64,000 nt of DNA from JAOUEA01 sp963734685 (GCA_963734685.1 CAVTIC010000001.1:248001-312000), one strand, 5' to 3'; shown: positions 53,097 through 61,907, counted from the stretch's first letter. Program-made: numbers and translations. The notes: generated by a model from the letters alone, not told the origin.

Positions 53097-54686
53097 TCAC
53101 TCCTCGGGCGCCCGCGGATGGAGCAGCCCGAACGTGTAGCCGTCGACGAGCGCTTCCCACGACGCCTCGATGATGTTCTCACTCACCCCCACCGTGGTCC
53201 ACTCGCGCTCGCCGTTCGACAGGTCGATCAGCACCCTCACGACGGCGCCGGTGCCGTGGGTGCCGCTGAGCACACGCACCCGGAAGTCCTCGAGCTCCAT
53301 CTGGTCGAGTGCTGGGTAGTCGTTCGCGAGCGCCTTGCGCAACGCGGTGTCGAGCGCGCCCACGGGACCCTGGCCTTCGGCCGACTCGATGTGACGCGAG
53401 CCCTGCGTGCGAACCTTCACCGTGGCCTCGGCGAGCGGCGGCTCGTCGTCGCCGACCCGTTCCTCGACGTGCACGCGGTAGCTCTCGATCTCGAAGAACG
53501 GCTGGGACCAGCCTCCGGCGCGACGCATCAGCATCTCGAGCGAGGCCTCGGCCACATCGAACGCGTAGCCGAGCGACTCGCGTTGCTTGATCTGCTCGAC
53601 CACCGCCGGGATCGACGCATCGTCCAGATCGAGGCCGAGCTCCTCGGCCTTCATGCGGATCGTGGCGCTGCCGCCGTAGTCCGATGCCACCACGCCTCGG
53701 CGGTTCCCGACCGTCTCGGGAGGCACGTGCTCGTAGGCGCGAGAGACCCGCGCGACGCCGCTCGTGTGCAATCCAGCCTTGTGCGTGAACGCGTACCGCC
53801 CCGTGTACGGCTGGCGCGAGTCGGGCGCCAGGTTCGCGATCTCCGCCACGTAGTGGGCGAGCTCGGTGAGGTGCTCGACGGCCCCTTCGGGCAACGCGTC
53901 GGTCGCCCCCATCTTCAGCACGAGGTCCGCCGTGAGCGGGATCAGGTCGGCGTTGCCGGTGCGCTCGCCGTAACCGTTGATCGTCCCCTGCACCTGGAGC
54001 ACACCGGCGTCGACCGCCACGAGCGAGTTCGCGACCGCGCATCCGGCATCGTTGTGCACGTGGATGCCGAGCGGCACGCTCGCCTGCGCCTTCACCTCGC
54101 CGACGACCCGCCCGATGTCGAAGGGCAGCATGCCGCCGTTCGTGTCGCAGAGCACGAGGCGCTCGGCGCCGGCTTCCTCGGCCGCAGCGAGCACGGCCAT
54201 CGCGAACGCCCGGTCGGACCGGTAGCCGTCGAAGAAGTGCTCGGCGTCGAAGAACACCCGGCGCCCCTGGGTGCGCAGGAACTCGACCGAGTCGCGCACC
54301 ATCGCGACCCCTTCCTCCAGGTCGGTGCGCAGGGCCGCCGTGATGTGCAGGTCCCAGGACTTCCCGACGAGGCACACGACCTCGGTACCGGCATCGAGCA
54401 GGTCACGCAGCACCTGGGACCCGTCGGCGCGCTCCCCCGCACGCCGGGTCATGCCGAACGCCGTGAGCGTGCTGGTCTTCAGTGTCTCCTCCGTCGCGAG
54501 CCGGAAGAACTCGGTGTCGCGAGGGTTCGCGCCCGGCCAGCCACCTTCCACGTACGGGAAGCCGATCTGGTCGAGCTTGTGCAGGATGCGGAGCCGGTCC
54601 TCGACCGTGTACGAGAGGTCGGCCTGCTGCGCGCCGTCACGCAGGGTCGTGTCGTACAGCTCGACGACGGGGGCAGGCTCGTTCAT
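53097..54686 (-). CDS. cimA: Citramalate synthase
   Basis: 529 residues from ATG 54686, overlapping leuB by ATGA; GAGGGA is eight bases ahead. It belongs to the DRE-TIM metallolyases: VELYDTTLRDGAQQADLSYT (metal Asp), FPYVEGGWPGANPRDTEFFR, LGIHVHNDAGCAVANSLVAV (HxH metal site), NGYGERTGNADL, and THKAGLHTSGV; a C-terminal LeuA-type regulatory domain (residues about 390-529) closes the protein. CimA condenses pyruvate with acetyl-CoA to make (R)-citramalate, a threonine-independent route to isoleucine through leuB/leuCD. Being the last gene in an ilv-leu operon supports this over 2-isopropylmalate synthase, which is already present as leuA. Confidence 0.9.
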   Translation of the reverse strand: MNEPAPVVELYDTTLRDGAQQADLSYTVEDRLRILHKLDQIGFPYVEGGWPGANPRDTEFFRLATEETLKTSTLTAFGMTRRAGERADGSQVLRDLLDAGTEVVCLVGKSWDLHITAALRTDLEEGVAMVRDSVEFLRTQGRRVFFDAEHFFDGYRSDRAFAMAVLAAAEEAGAERLVLCDTNGGMLPFDIGRVVGEVKAQASVPLGIHVHNDAGCAVANSLVAVDAGVLQVQGTINGYGERTGNADLIPLTADLVLKMGATDALPEGAVEHLTELAHYVAEIANLAPDSRQPYTGRYAFTHKAGLHTSGVARVSRAYEHVPPETVGNRRGVVASDYGGSATIRMKAEELGLDLDDASIPAVVEQIKQRESLGYAFDVAEASLEMLMRRAGGWSQPFFEIESYRVHVEERVGDDEPPLAEATVKVRTQGSRHIESAEGQGPVGALDTALRKALANDYPALDQMELEDFRVRVLSGTHGTGAVVRVLIDLSNGEREWTTVGVSENIIEASWEALVDGYTFGLLHPRAPEE

Positions 54687-55741
54687 GCCGTCGCTCCCTC
54701 CACGACGAGGTCGCCGACCTCGCTCGTGGTGAAGCCCATCTCCCCGGCTCGCATCGACTTCATCTGCTGCGTCGCGGCGCGGATGCCCCGATCCACCCGG
54801 TCGGCGGACCCTGCCTCGCCGAGCTGTCGCAGCAGCATCTCGAGCGCGCCGATCGCCGCGAGCGGGTTGATCGAGCCCTTGCCGGTCTCGCTCGGCGCCG
54901 TGCCCCCGATCGGCTCGAACATCGAGACGCCATCGGGATTGATGTTCCCGCCGGCGGCGATGCCCATACCGCCCTGGATCATGGCGCCGAGGTCGGTGAT
55001 GATGTCGCCGAACATGTTGTCGGTGACGATCACGTCGAACCGGCCGGGCGAATCCAGGAAGTAGATGCACGCAGCGTCGACGTGAACGTAGTCGGTCTCG
55101 ACCTCGGGGAACCCCGCCGACACCTCGTCGACCACCCGCTGGTACAGATCCCCGGCGAACGTGAGCACGTTCGTCTTGTGCACGAGCGTGAGCGTCTTCC
55201 GTCGATGAGGCTGCATCGCGAGCTCGAACGCGTACCGGACGATGCGCTCTACGCCGTGGCGCGTGTTGATCGATTCCTGCACGGCCACCTCGTGCGCCGT
55301 CCCCTTCCGATGGAACCCGCCGGCGCCCGAGTAGAGCCCCTCGCTGTTCTCGCGCACGACGATCATGTCCACGTCGTCCTCGGTGTGACTCGGCACGAGC
55401 GTCTGCACACCGGGGTAGCGCACCACCGGCCGCAGGTTCACGTACTGGTCGAGCCCGAACCGGGCCTTCAGGAGCAGATCGCGCTCCAGGATGCCCGGCT
55501 TCACCCTCGGATCGCCGACCGCTCCGAGGTAGATCGCGTCGAGCTGCCCCAGCCGCTCGAGCTCCTCGTCGGGGAGCGTGTCGCCGGTGCGCAGGTACCG
55601 GTCGGCGCCGAGGTCGAACTCCACGAGCTCGAACGCGGCATCGCCGCGTACCGCGTCGAGCACCTTCAGACCTTCACCGATCACCTCGGGGCCGGTGCCG
55701 TCGCCGCGGATGACGCCGATCGAGTAGGGACCGCCGGTCAC
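54683..55741 (-). CDS. leuB: 3-isopropylmalate dehydrogenase
   Basis: 352 residues from GTG 55741; GAGGAGG ahead supports it. Beta-decarboxylating dehydrogenase motifs: SIGVIRGDGTGPEVIGEGLK, VVRENSEGLYSGAGGF (substrate Tyr), LVHKTNVL (catalytic Lys), FDVIVTDNMFGDIITDLGAM (metal Asp), and PIGGTAPSETGKGSINPLA (NAD binding). It oxidises 3-isopropylmalate in leucine synthesis and also serves the citramalate route when paired with cimA. The gene is separated from leuA by a small plus-strand gene but otherwise in the operon order; the stop overlaps cimA. Confidence 0.9.
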   Translation of the reverse strand: MTGGPYSIGVIRGDGTGPEVIGEGLKVLDAVRGDAAFELVEFDLGADRYLRTGDTLPDEELERLGQLDAIYLGAVGDPRVKPGILERDLLLKARFGLDQYVNLRPVVRYPGVQTLVPSHTEDDVDMIVVRENSEGLYSGAGGFHRKGTAHEVAVQESINTRHGVERIVRYAFELAMQPHRRKTLTLVHKTNVLTFAGDLYQRVVDEVSAGFPEVETDYVHVDAACIYFLDSPGRFDVIVTDNMFGDIITDLGAMIQGGMGIAAGGNINPDGVSMFEPIGGTAPSETGKGSINPLAAIGALEMLLRQLGEAGSADRVDRGIRAATQQMKSMRAGEMGFTTSEVGDLVVEGATA

Positions 55742-55842
55742 GCCGCTCGCGCCTCCTCGGCCCGCTCGACCCCGAACCGCGACCGGACATACACCCGCGG
55801 CCGATGACCGCCGAGGATCGGCCGGTCGGAGGGGAGGACGCG

Positions 55843-56112
55843 ATGGCGCGGCTGATGGTTCGACACTCGGTCTCCGATTACTCCGCGTGGCGCAAGGTCT
55901 ACGACGACTTCGACGACACCCGCGGCCAGATGGGGGTGACCGCCCAGGCCGTGTTCCGGTCGGTGGACGATCCCACCGATCTGACCGTGACCCACGACTT
56001 CGCGACGACGGAGCAGGCCAAGGCGTTCGCTTCCTCCGCCGAACTGCGCGCCGCGATGCAGCAGGCCGGGGTCGTGGGCGAGCCGGAGATCTGGTTCGTC
56101 GACGAAGCCTGA
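55843..56112 (+). CDS. Small ABM-fold-like protein between leuB and leuA, opposite strand
   Basis: 89 residues from ATG 55843; GGAGGGGAGGA precedes it. MARLMVRHSVSDYSAWRKVY, then VTAQAVFRSVDDPTDLTVTH, DFATTEQAKAFASSAELRAA and VVGEPEIWFVDE fit the ferredoxin-like antibiotic-biosynthesis-monooxygenase fold that many small actinobacterial proteins of unknown role have. It is inserted antisense between leuA (ends 56124) and leuB (starts 55741) of a minus-strand operon, so it must have its own promoter, or it would be transcribed against the operon. An ordinary cargo gene is the simplest view. Confidence 0.7.
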   Translation: MARLMVRHSVSDYSAWRKVYDDFDDTRGQMGVTAQAVFRSVDDPTDLTVTHDFATTEQAKAFASSAELRAAMQQAGVVGEPEIWFVDEA

Positions 56113-56123
56113 ACCGAGCGGGT

Positions 56124-57713
56124 TCACGGGGTCTCCTCGTTCGACGCGCTCTGTGACGACATGTGCAAGGCCCGGTTGACCGCGGCGAGATAGGCGCGCG
56201 CGCTCGCCTCGACGACGTCGGTGGCGACGCCACGGCCGGTCACCCGGCGCCCGTCGACGTCGATCTGCACGACGACGTCACCGAGCGCGTCGGTGCCGCC
56301 GGTCACGCTCGAGACGTGGAAGTTCACGAGTCGACCCTCGACGCCGGCGGCCCGTTGGATCGCACCCATCGCGGCGTCGATCAGGCCGTCGCCCATCGCG
56401 GATTCCTCGATCACCTCCTCGCCACGGCGCAGACGCACGGTGGCCCGGGGTTGCAGATGCGTGCCGCCGCCCATCTGCAGTGACTCCATCACGAGCACGT
56501 CCTCGTCGGTCGCGCCGAGCTCCTCGGCGACGATCGCCGCGAGGTCCTGATCGGTGATCTGCACCTTGCGATCGGCGAGATCCTTGAACCGGCCGAATGC
56601 TCGGTTCAGGTGATCGTCGTCGAGCGAGATGCCGATCTTGTCGAGGGCGTCGACGAACGCGTGCCGGCCGGAGTGCTTGCCCAGCACGAGCGCGTTGCCC
56701 TCGAGCCCGATCTCGACCGGATCCATGATCTCGTAGGTCGCGCGGTTGCTCAGTACGCCGTGCTGATGGATGCCGCTCTCGTGCGCGAACGCGCTCGAGC
56801 CCACGACCGCCTTGTTCGGCTGCACGTTGTACCCGGTCGTCATCGCGACGAGACGAGAGGTGCGGACGATCTCCTTGATGTTCAGGTCGTGCGAGCGTCC
56901 GAGTGCCTGACCGCGCGTGCGGATGATCATCGCGATCTCCTCCAACGAGCAGTTGCCGGCGCGCTCTCCGATGCCGTTGACCGCGACCTCGACCTGCCCG
57001 GCGCCGTTCTCGATGCCTGCGAGCGAGTTCGCGACCGCAAGCCCGAGGTCGTTGTGGCAGTGGGTCGAGATCACGATCTCGTCGGGCGTCTGGTCACGCA
57101 CGATACGGATCAGCTCGCCGAATTCCGTCGGGGTCGCGTAGCCGACCGTGTCGGGGACGTTGATCGTGGTCGCGCCGCACTCGACCGCGAGCCGGTAACA
57201 CTCCAGCAGGAACTCGAGCGGCGTGCGCGTGGCGTCCTGCGCCGAAAACTCCACGTCATCGGTGTAGCTCTTCGCGAGCGAGACGTTCTCGCGGATCGCG
57301 TCGAGCACCTGCTGGAGGCTCATCTTCAGCATCGATTCGCGCTGCACGTCGCTCGTGGAGATGAACGTGTGGATGCGCCAGCGGTCGGCGCCCTTGAGCG
57401 CCTCGGCCGCGCGCTCGATGTCGCCGGTCGCGGTGCGCGCGAGCGCTGCGATCACCGGTCCCTTCACCGTCGAGGCGATCTCGCTGACCGCGTCGAACTC
57501 GCCGGGAGACGAGATCGGGAAGCCCGCCTCGAGGATGTCGACGTTCAGACGGGCGAGCTGCTCGGCGATCTCGACCTTCTCGGCCTTCGTCAACGCGATG
57601 CCGGGGGCTTGCTCCCCGTCGCGAAGGGTCGTGTCGAAGATGCGGACCCGGTTCCCGGTGGGACCGGCGACCGCGCCAGGTACGTCGGATACGTTGCCGT
57701 TGCTATCGCTCAT
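56124..57713 (-). CDS. leuA: 2-isopropylmalate synthase
   Basis: 529 residues from ATG 57713, overlapping the ilvC stop by ATGA. DRE-TIM motifs: VRIFDTTLRDGEQAPGIALT, ILEAGFPISSPGEFDAVSEI, STHCHNDLGLAVANSLAGIE, NGIGERAGNCSLEEIAMI, and HESGIHQHGVLSNRATYEI; a C-terminal leucine-binding regulatory domain (about 390-529) has LVMESLQMGGGTHLQPRATV. It condenses 2-oxoisovalerate with acetyl-CoA, the first step to leucine, and is leucine-sensitive. An apparent fusion with ilvC in one reading frame is produced by the ilvC frameshift, not a real fusion. Confidence 0.95.
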   Translation of the reverse strand: MSDSNGNVSDVPGAVAGPTGNRVRIFDTTLRDGEQAPGIALTKAEKVEIAEQLARLNVDILEAGFPISSPGEFDAVSEIASTVKGPVIAALARTATGDIERAAEALKGADRWRIHTFISTSDVQRESMLKMSLQQVLDAIRENVSLAKSYTDDVEFSAQDATRTPLEFLLECYRLAVECGATTINVPDTVGYATPTEFGELIRIVRDQTPDEIVISTHCHNDLGLAVANSLAGIENGAGQVEVAVNGIGERAGNCSLEEIAMIIRTRGQALGRSHDLNIKEIVRTSRLVAMTTGYNVQPNKAVVGSSAFAHESGIHQHGVLSNRATYEIMDPVEIGLEGNALVLGKHSGRHAFVDALDKIGISLDDDHLNRAFGRFKDLADRKVQITDQDLAAIVAEELGATDEDVLVMESLQMGGGTHLQPRATVRLRRGEEVIEESAMGDGLIDAAMGAIQRAAGVEGRLVNFHVSSVTGGTDALGDVVVQIDVDGRRVTGRGVATDVVEASARAYLAAVNRALHMSSQSASNEETP

Positions 57714-58724
57714 GCGGGTGGCACCTTCCGTTCGCTCTCCAGCCAGGGCATCATCTGGCGCAGCTGCCGTCCCACCTGTTCGAGCTGGGACGTCTGCGCC
57801 TGCTGGCGAAGTCGGAAGAACTCCTCGAAGCCACCGTCGGCCTCGGCGATCCACCTCTTCGCGAACGTGCCGTCCTGGATCTCGGCGAGCACCTGGCGCA
57901 TCCGGTCGCGCGTGTGATCGTCGATCACCCGTGGGCCGCTGCTGGTAGTCGCCCCACTCGGCCGTGTCGCTCACCGAGTACCGCATCCACGAGAGCCCAC
58001 CCTCGTAGATCAGGTCGATGATCAGCTTCAGCTCGTGCAGGCACTCGAAGTACGCGATCTCGGGCTGGTAGCCCGCTTCGACCAGCGTCTCGAAGCCGTT
58101 GCGGATGAGCTCGCTGATGCCGCCGCAGAGCACCGTCTGCTCGCCGAACAGATCGGTCTCGGTCTCTTCCTTGAACGTGGTCTCGATGATGCCGGGCTTC
58201 GCGCACCCGATCGCCGCACCGTAGGCGAGCGCGCGGGCCTTCGCCTTGCCGGTCGCATCCTGGTGCACAGCCACGAGGCCGGGGGTGCCGTTCCCCTCCA
58301 CGTACGTGCGGCGCACGAGGTGGCCGGGACCCTTGGGTGCGATCATCGTCACGTCGACACCGGCGGGCGGGATCACCGTGCCGAAGTGGATCGAGAACCC
58401 GTGGGCGAACATCAACATGTCGCCGTCCTTCAGGTTCGGCGCGATGTCACTCGCGTACGCGGCACCGTGGGCGGTGTCGGGGAGCAGGCACATCACGACG
58501 TCGGCCTCGGCGACGGCCCCGTCGGTGTCGAGCACGCGGAGCCCGGCGTCCTCGGCCTGCTTGCGGCTGGGCGAGCCCGGGCGGAGCCCGACCCGCACGT
58601 CGAGGCCCGAGTCCTGCATGTTCTGGGCGTGCGCGTGCCCCTGCGACCCGAACCCGAGCACCGCGAGCTTCTGATCGGCGAGCACGCCGGGGTCGGTGTC
58701 CTTCTCGTAGTAGATCGTCGCCAT
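57710..58724 (-). CDS. ilvC: Ketol-acid reductoisomerase (class I), frameshifted near its C-terminus
   Basis: About 338 residues from ATG 58724. N-terminal NADPH fold: KLAVLGFGSQGHAHAQNMQD and VGLRPGSPSRKQAED (Arg/Ser loop for NADP). Catalytic knotted domain: IAPKGPGHLVRRTYVEGNGT, TTFKEETETDLFGEQTVLCG, and FECLHELKLIIDLIYEGGL. At about 57938-57945 one extra base throws the frame after EWGDYQ; the other frame continues SGPRVIDDHTRDRMRQVLAE, and FAKRWIAEADGGFEEFFRL to a stop overlapping leuA. The full length is thus the standard class I size. It converts acetolactate to dihydroxyisovalerate. A broken ilvC would make the cell auxotrophic, so a sequence error is the likelier cause. Confidence 0.9.
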
Positions 58725-58781
58725 CGCTCTTCTCTCCCCAGACGTGCTCGTGGCCGTCGCCGGCCGATAGTCTGACCTGGA

Positions 58782-59312
58782 CTAGCCGGCCTTCGCCGAC
58801 TTCAACACGCGTTCCCTGATGCCGCGCTCGCCCCGCGCGAGCGCGATGCGCCCGGTTCGCGAGAGCTCCACGATGCCGAACTCGCTCAGCAGCTCGCGGA
58901 GCGCCTCGAGCTTCTCGGGGCCGCCGCTCGCCTCCACGGTGAGCGTCGACGCGGTGACGTCGACGATGCTCACGCGGAAGACGTCGGCCAGCTCCATGAT
59001 GCGGGCGCGGGCATCGCCCTCTGCCCGCACCTTCACGAGCATCAGCTCGCGCTCGACGGCCGTGCCCGGATCGTGCTCGAGGATCTTGATCACGTTGATC
59101 AGCTTGTTGAGCTGCTTCGTGACCTGCTCGAGCGGGCTCTCGTCGACGTTGACGACGATCGTCATGCGCGAGATGCCCGGCGCCTCGGTCGCACCGACCG
59201 CGAGCGAGTCGATGTTGTAGCCACGGGCCGCGAAGAGGCCCGCCACCCGGGTGAGCACACCCGGGCGGTCCTCCACGAGCACCGAGATCGTGTGCAGCGT
59301 CGCGCCGTTCAT
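58782..59312 (-). CDS. ilvN: Acetolactate synthase small (regulatory) subunit
   Basis: 176 residues from ATG 59312, overlapping the ilvB stop by ATGA. ACT domain: TISVLVEDRPGVLTRVAGLF, ARGYNIDSLAVGATEAPGIS, MTIVVNVDESPLEQVTKQLN, and LINVIKILEHDPGTAVEREL; a second ALS_ss C domain runs from about 85 to 160 (LMLVKVRAEGDARARIMELA). It binds valine to inhibit IlvB and raises its activity. Also called ilvH. Fifty-seven bases separate it from ilvC. Confidence 0.95.
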   Translation of the reverse strand: MNGATLHTISVLVEDRPGVLTRVAGLFAARGYNIDSLAVGATEAPGISRMTIVVNVDESPLEQVTKQLNKLINVIKILEHDPGTAVERELMLVKVRAEGDARARIMELADVFRVSIVDVTASTLTVEASGGPEKLEALRELLSEFGIVELSRTGRIALARGERGIRERVLKSAKAG

Positions 59313-61065
59313 GCGATCGGAGCCTCCCCCGGGTCGGTCGTCGGCTGGATGCTCTCGGGCCCGACGATGATGTCGTCGTTCGAGGCGCCCGACGGCACCA
59401 TCGGGAACACCATCTCGGCCGGGTCGATCCGGAAGTCGATCACGACCGAACGATCGGTGACCGAGTACGCCTTCTCGATCGCCGTGTCGACCTCGTCGGG
59501 CGACTCCACCCTGAGGCCGACGGCCCCGTACGCCTCGGCGAGCTTGACGTAGTCGGGCACGTTCGGGTCGAGCCAGACGCCAGAGTAACGCTCGTCGAAG
59601 AACAGCTCCTGCCACTGCCGCACCATGCCGAGGTACCCGTTGTTCAGGATCGCGGTCACGAACGGGATCTTCTCGGTGGCGCTCGTCGCGAGTTCCTGGG
59701 CCGTCATCTGGAAGCAACCATCGCCGTCGATCGCGACCACGCGCTTGTCGGGCTGGCCGGCTTTGGCACCCATCGCCGCCGGCACCGCGAAACCCATCGT
59801 GCCGAGGCCGCCGGAGTTGATCCACCGGCGCGGGTGCTCGAACCGCCAGAACTGCGAGGCGTACATCTGATGCTGGCCGACGCCGGAGACGCAGATCGTG
59901 TCGTCGTCGGCGAGTGCGCGCAGGCGCTCGACGCAGTGCTGCGGCTTCAACTTCCCGTCGCTCATGTCGTACCGATACGGATACGTCTGCTGCCACTCGC
60001 GGAGTTGTCCGAGCCATGCGGCCCGATCGGGAGCGCCACCGGCCTCGTCCTGACGCTTGTGCAGCTCGGCGGCGAGCTTGCCGATCACGTCCCGGCAGTC
60101 ACCCACGATCGGCACGTCGGCGACGCGGTTCTTACCGATCTCGGCCGGATCGATGTCGACGTGGATCACCCCGGCGTGTGGCGCGAACGCGACGAGCTTG
60201 CCGGTGACACGGTCGTCGAAGCGCGAGCCCAGCGCGACGAGCAGGTCGGCCTTCTGCATCGCGGTGACGGCCGAGTAGTTGCCGTGCATGCCCGGCATGC
60301 CGAGGCACAGCTCGTGCGAGTCCGGGAACGCCCCACGTGCCATCAGCGTCGTGACGACCGGCAGCTGACCGGTCGTGGCGAGGTCGAACAGCTCTTCGTG
60401 CGCGTCGGCCTTGATCACGCCGCCGCCCACGTAGAGCACCGGCCGTTTGGCGCGCATGATCATCCTCACGGCCTCGACGACCTGTCGCTGGTTGCCCTTC
60501 GTGTTCGGCTTGTAGCCGGGCAACGAGACGTTCTCCGGCCAGCGGTACGTGGTCTCGGCGAGCAGCACGTCCTTGGGCAGGTCGATCAACACGGGGCCGG
60601 GGCGGCCGGTCGACGCGATATGGAACGCCTCGCGCACGGTCGGACGATGTCGGCCGGATCCTTCACGAGGAAGTTGTGCTTGGTGACCGGCATCGTGATC
60701 CCCGTGATGTCGGCTTCCTGGAAGGCGTCGTTGCCGACCACCGGCGTCGGCACCTGGCCGGTGATCGCGACGATCGGCACGGAGTCCATCTTCGCGTCGG
60801 CGAGCGGGGTGACGAGGTTCGTCGCCCCGGGACCGCTCGTGGCCATGCACACGCCGACGCGACCCGTCGCCCACGCGTAGCCCTCGGCGGCGTGCCCTGC
60901 GCCCTGTTCGTGCCGGCACAGGATGTGACGGATGGGCGACCGGTCGACCAGCGGGTCGTAGATCGGCATGCTCGCGCCGCCCGGGATGCCGAAGACGACC
61001 TCGACGCCTTCCTGCTCGAGCGCCGTCAGCAGCGCGTCGGCGCCGGACATCTTGGAGCCGGTCAT
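59309..61065 (-). CDS. ilvB: Acetolactate synthase large subunit, frameshifted near residue 140
   Basis: About 585 residues from ATG 61065 (ATG 61050 is an alternative). ThDP enzyme: VEVVFGIPGGASMPIYDPLV, CRHEQGAGHAAEGYA (catalytic Glu), ATSGPGATNLVTPLADAKMD, later GGLGTMGFAVPAAMGAKAGQ and DGDGCFQMTAQELATS (Mg site), and NNGYLGMVRQWQELFF. Around 60634-60645 the frame changes after VKDPADIV; the continuing frame reads TVREAFHIASTGRPGPVLID. One missing base explains it. It makes acetolactate and acetohydroxybutyrate for valine, leucine and isoleucine. The gene starts within the previous small gene (ATGA). Confidence 0.9.
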
Positions 61066-61391
61066 CGTGCGGCCGCCTGCTCTCTGTCCTCTCGTGCCTC
61101 CACCGGACCGGTCTCGACGCGGCGGACATGGGCCTGCAGGCGGTGCGCCAGGTTGCGGCAGGCGCGCTCGAACTCCCAGGGCGTCCAGTCGCGTCGGCGC
61201 GTCTGGAGCACGTCTTGCTCTTGCTCCTCGCCGAAGTCGAAGCCCGAGCCCAGGTAGACGACGTCGGACGACAGGTATCGATCGACGACCGCGCGCGTCG
61301 AAGGCTCGGCGGACTCGACGCTCACCTGGCCCGGACCCTCCCAGAGCACGCTGGCGACGACGGTGCCGTCTCGCTCGAACTCGTACCGCAT
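61062..61391 (-). CDS. Unknown 109-residue protein, first gene of the ilv-leu operon
   Basis: ATG 61391 has AAGGAG six bases ahead, directly after the attenuator, and the stop overlaps the ilvB start as ATGA, so it is translated with ilvB. The sequence, MRYEFERDGTVVASVLWEGP, VSVESAEPSTRAVVDRYLSS, DVVYLGSGFDFGEEQEQDVL, and DWTPWEFERACRNLAHRLQA, has a beta-rich first half and helical second half, acidic in the middle. I do not recognise the family. Its place between the regulatory leader and ilvB suggests a role in branched-chain amino acid synthesis or simply a passenger. No membrane or signal segment. Confidence 0.7.
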   Translation of the reverse strand: MRYEFERDGTVVASVLWEGPGQVSVESAEPSTRAVVDRYLSSDVVYLGSGFDFGEEQEQDVLQTRRRDWTPWEFERACRNLAHRLQAHVRRVETGPVEAREDREQAAAR

Positions 61392-61455
61392 GGGGTTCTC
61401 CTTGTCTCCGGGCGTTCACCCGGTGTTGGTGTTGCGGTGGCTGGCGGCTGGGTAC

Positions 61456-61479
61456 AAAAAACCCCCGCGTGTGCGGGGG
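61456..61479 (-). terminator. Attenuator terminator of the ilv-leu operon
   Basis: On the minus strand a perfect 7-base stem CCCCCGC-ACAC-GCGGGGG is followed directly by six T residues, a textbook intrinsic terminator. It lies between the leader peptide and the first structural gene (start 61391), where an attenuator is expected. Confidence 0.85.
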
Positions 61480-61484
61480 CGTCC

Positions 61485-61520
61485 GGCGCGGTCAGCAGGC
61501 CTCCTGGGCCTGGCCGCGCC
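61485..61520 (-). promoter_or_regulatory. Leader hairpin upstream of the attenuator terminator
   Basis: On the minus strand GGCGCGG pairs with CCGCGCC over a 7-base outer stem and CAGGCC pairs with GGCCTG inside it. The 5' arm begins at the leader-peptide stop codon, so a ribosome there would block it. This fits a pause or anti-antiterminator hairpin; the exact alternative pairing was not worked out. Confidence 0.6.
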
Positions 61521-61579
61521 TAAGGGATAAGTACGAGGTCGTTACGTCGGGTGGGCGTGTCCTCGCTGAACATGGTCAT
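61520..61579 (-). CDS. ilv operon leader peptide (attenuation)
   Basis: A 19-residue peptide, MTMFSEDTPTRRNDLVLIP, with the run Leu-Val-Leu-Ile just before its stop, coded CTC GTA CTT ATC. GTA and CTT are uncommon in such a GC-rich genome, so shortage of charged Leu, Val or Ile tRNA should stall the ribosome there. The start ATG is right at the expected transcription start (3 bases after TACACT), so the leader mRNA is leaderless. It is followed by a hairpin and then a terminator, the classic arrangement of amino-acid attenuation for branched-chain operons. Confidence 0.8.
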   Translation of the reverse strand: MTMFSEDTPTRRNDLVLIP

Positions 61580-61582
61580 GAC

Positions 61583-61610
61583 AGTGTAGAGATGCCTCCT
61601 GTGCTGTCAA
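61583..61610 (-). promoter_or_regulatory. Promoter of the ilv-leu operon
   Basis: On the minus strand TTGACA (61605-61610) and TACACT (61583-61588) are 16 bases apart, close to the sigma-70 consensus and the strongest promoter match in the window. Transcription would start at or near the leader-peptide ATG. Confidence 0.75.
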
Positions 61611-61907
61611 CTTTCGGTCGAGAATGAGAGAAGTGAGACAGGGCGAGAGGATGCGCACTCGGCCCGACTCGGGCATAGCTTGGACTCCTGTAGGGATCCG
61701 GAGCCCGCGGAGCGTTGTTCCCAGAGATGAATCAACCCCTCCGCGTCGTGGGGGGCACGGCCGAAGGGGCCGAGCTCTCCTCCGAGGAATTCTTCCACCG
61801 CGAGAGGGCGGGCTCTGCGGTGTCCTCTGGCCTGGTGACCCACGACCGGTCAGAGGCGGAGGATCTCACCCGCTCGGCTCCGTCGCGGTCGTACGTCGGG
61901 TACGCCG
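61611..61907. other. Gene-free stretch upstream of the ilv promoter
   Basis: Open frames on both strands look random in composition and have no family features. Apart from the operon promoter on its left and the stem-loop on its right, nothing is recognisable. Confidence 0.4.

Noticed and set aside
53097..55070. N-terminal extension of cimA into leuB
   Set aside because: The extra residues are a shadow of leuB; the family start and Shine-Dalgarno are at 54686.
56124..58724. Apparent ilvC-leuA fusion protein
   Set aside because: The join exists only because ilvC is frameshifted; its true C-terminus reads in another frame and stops with an ATGA overlap at leuA.
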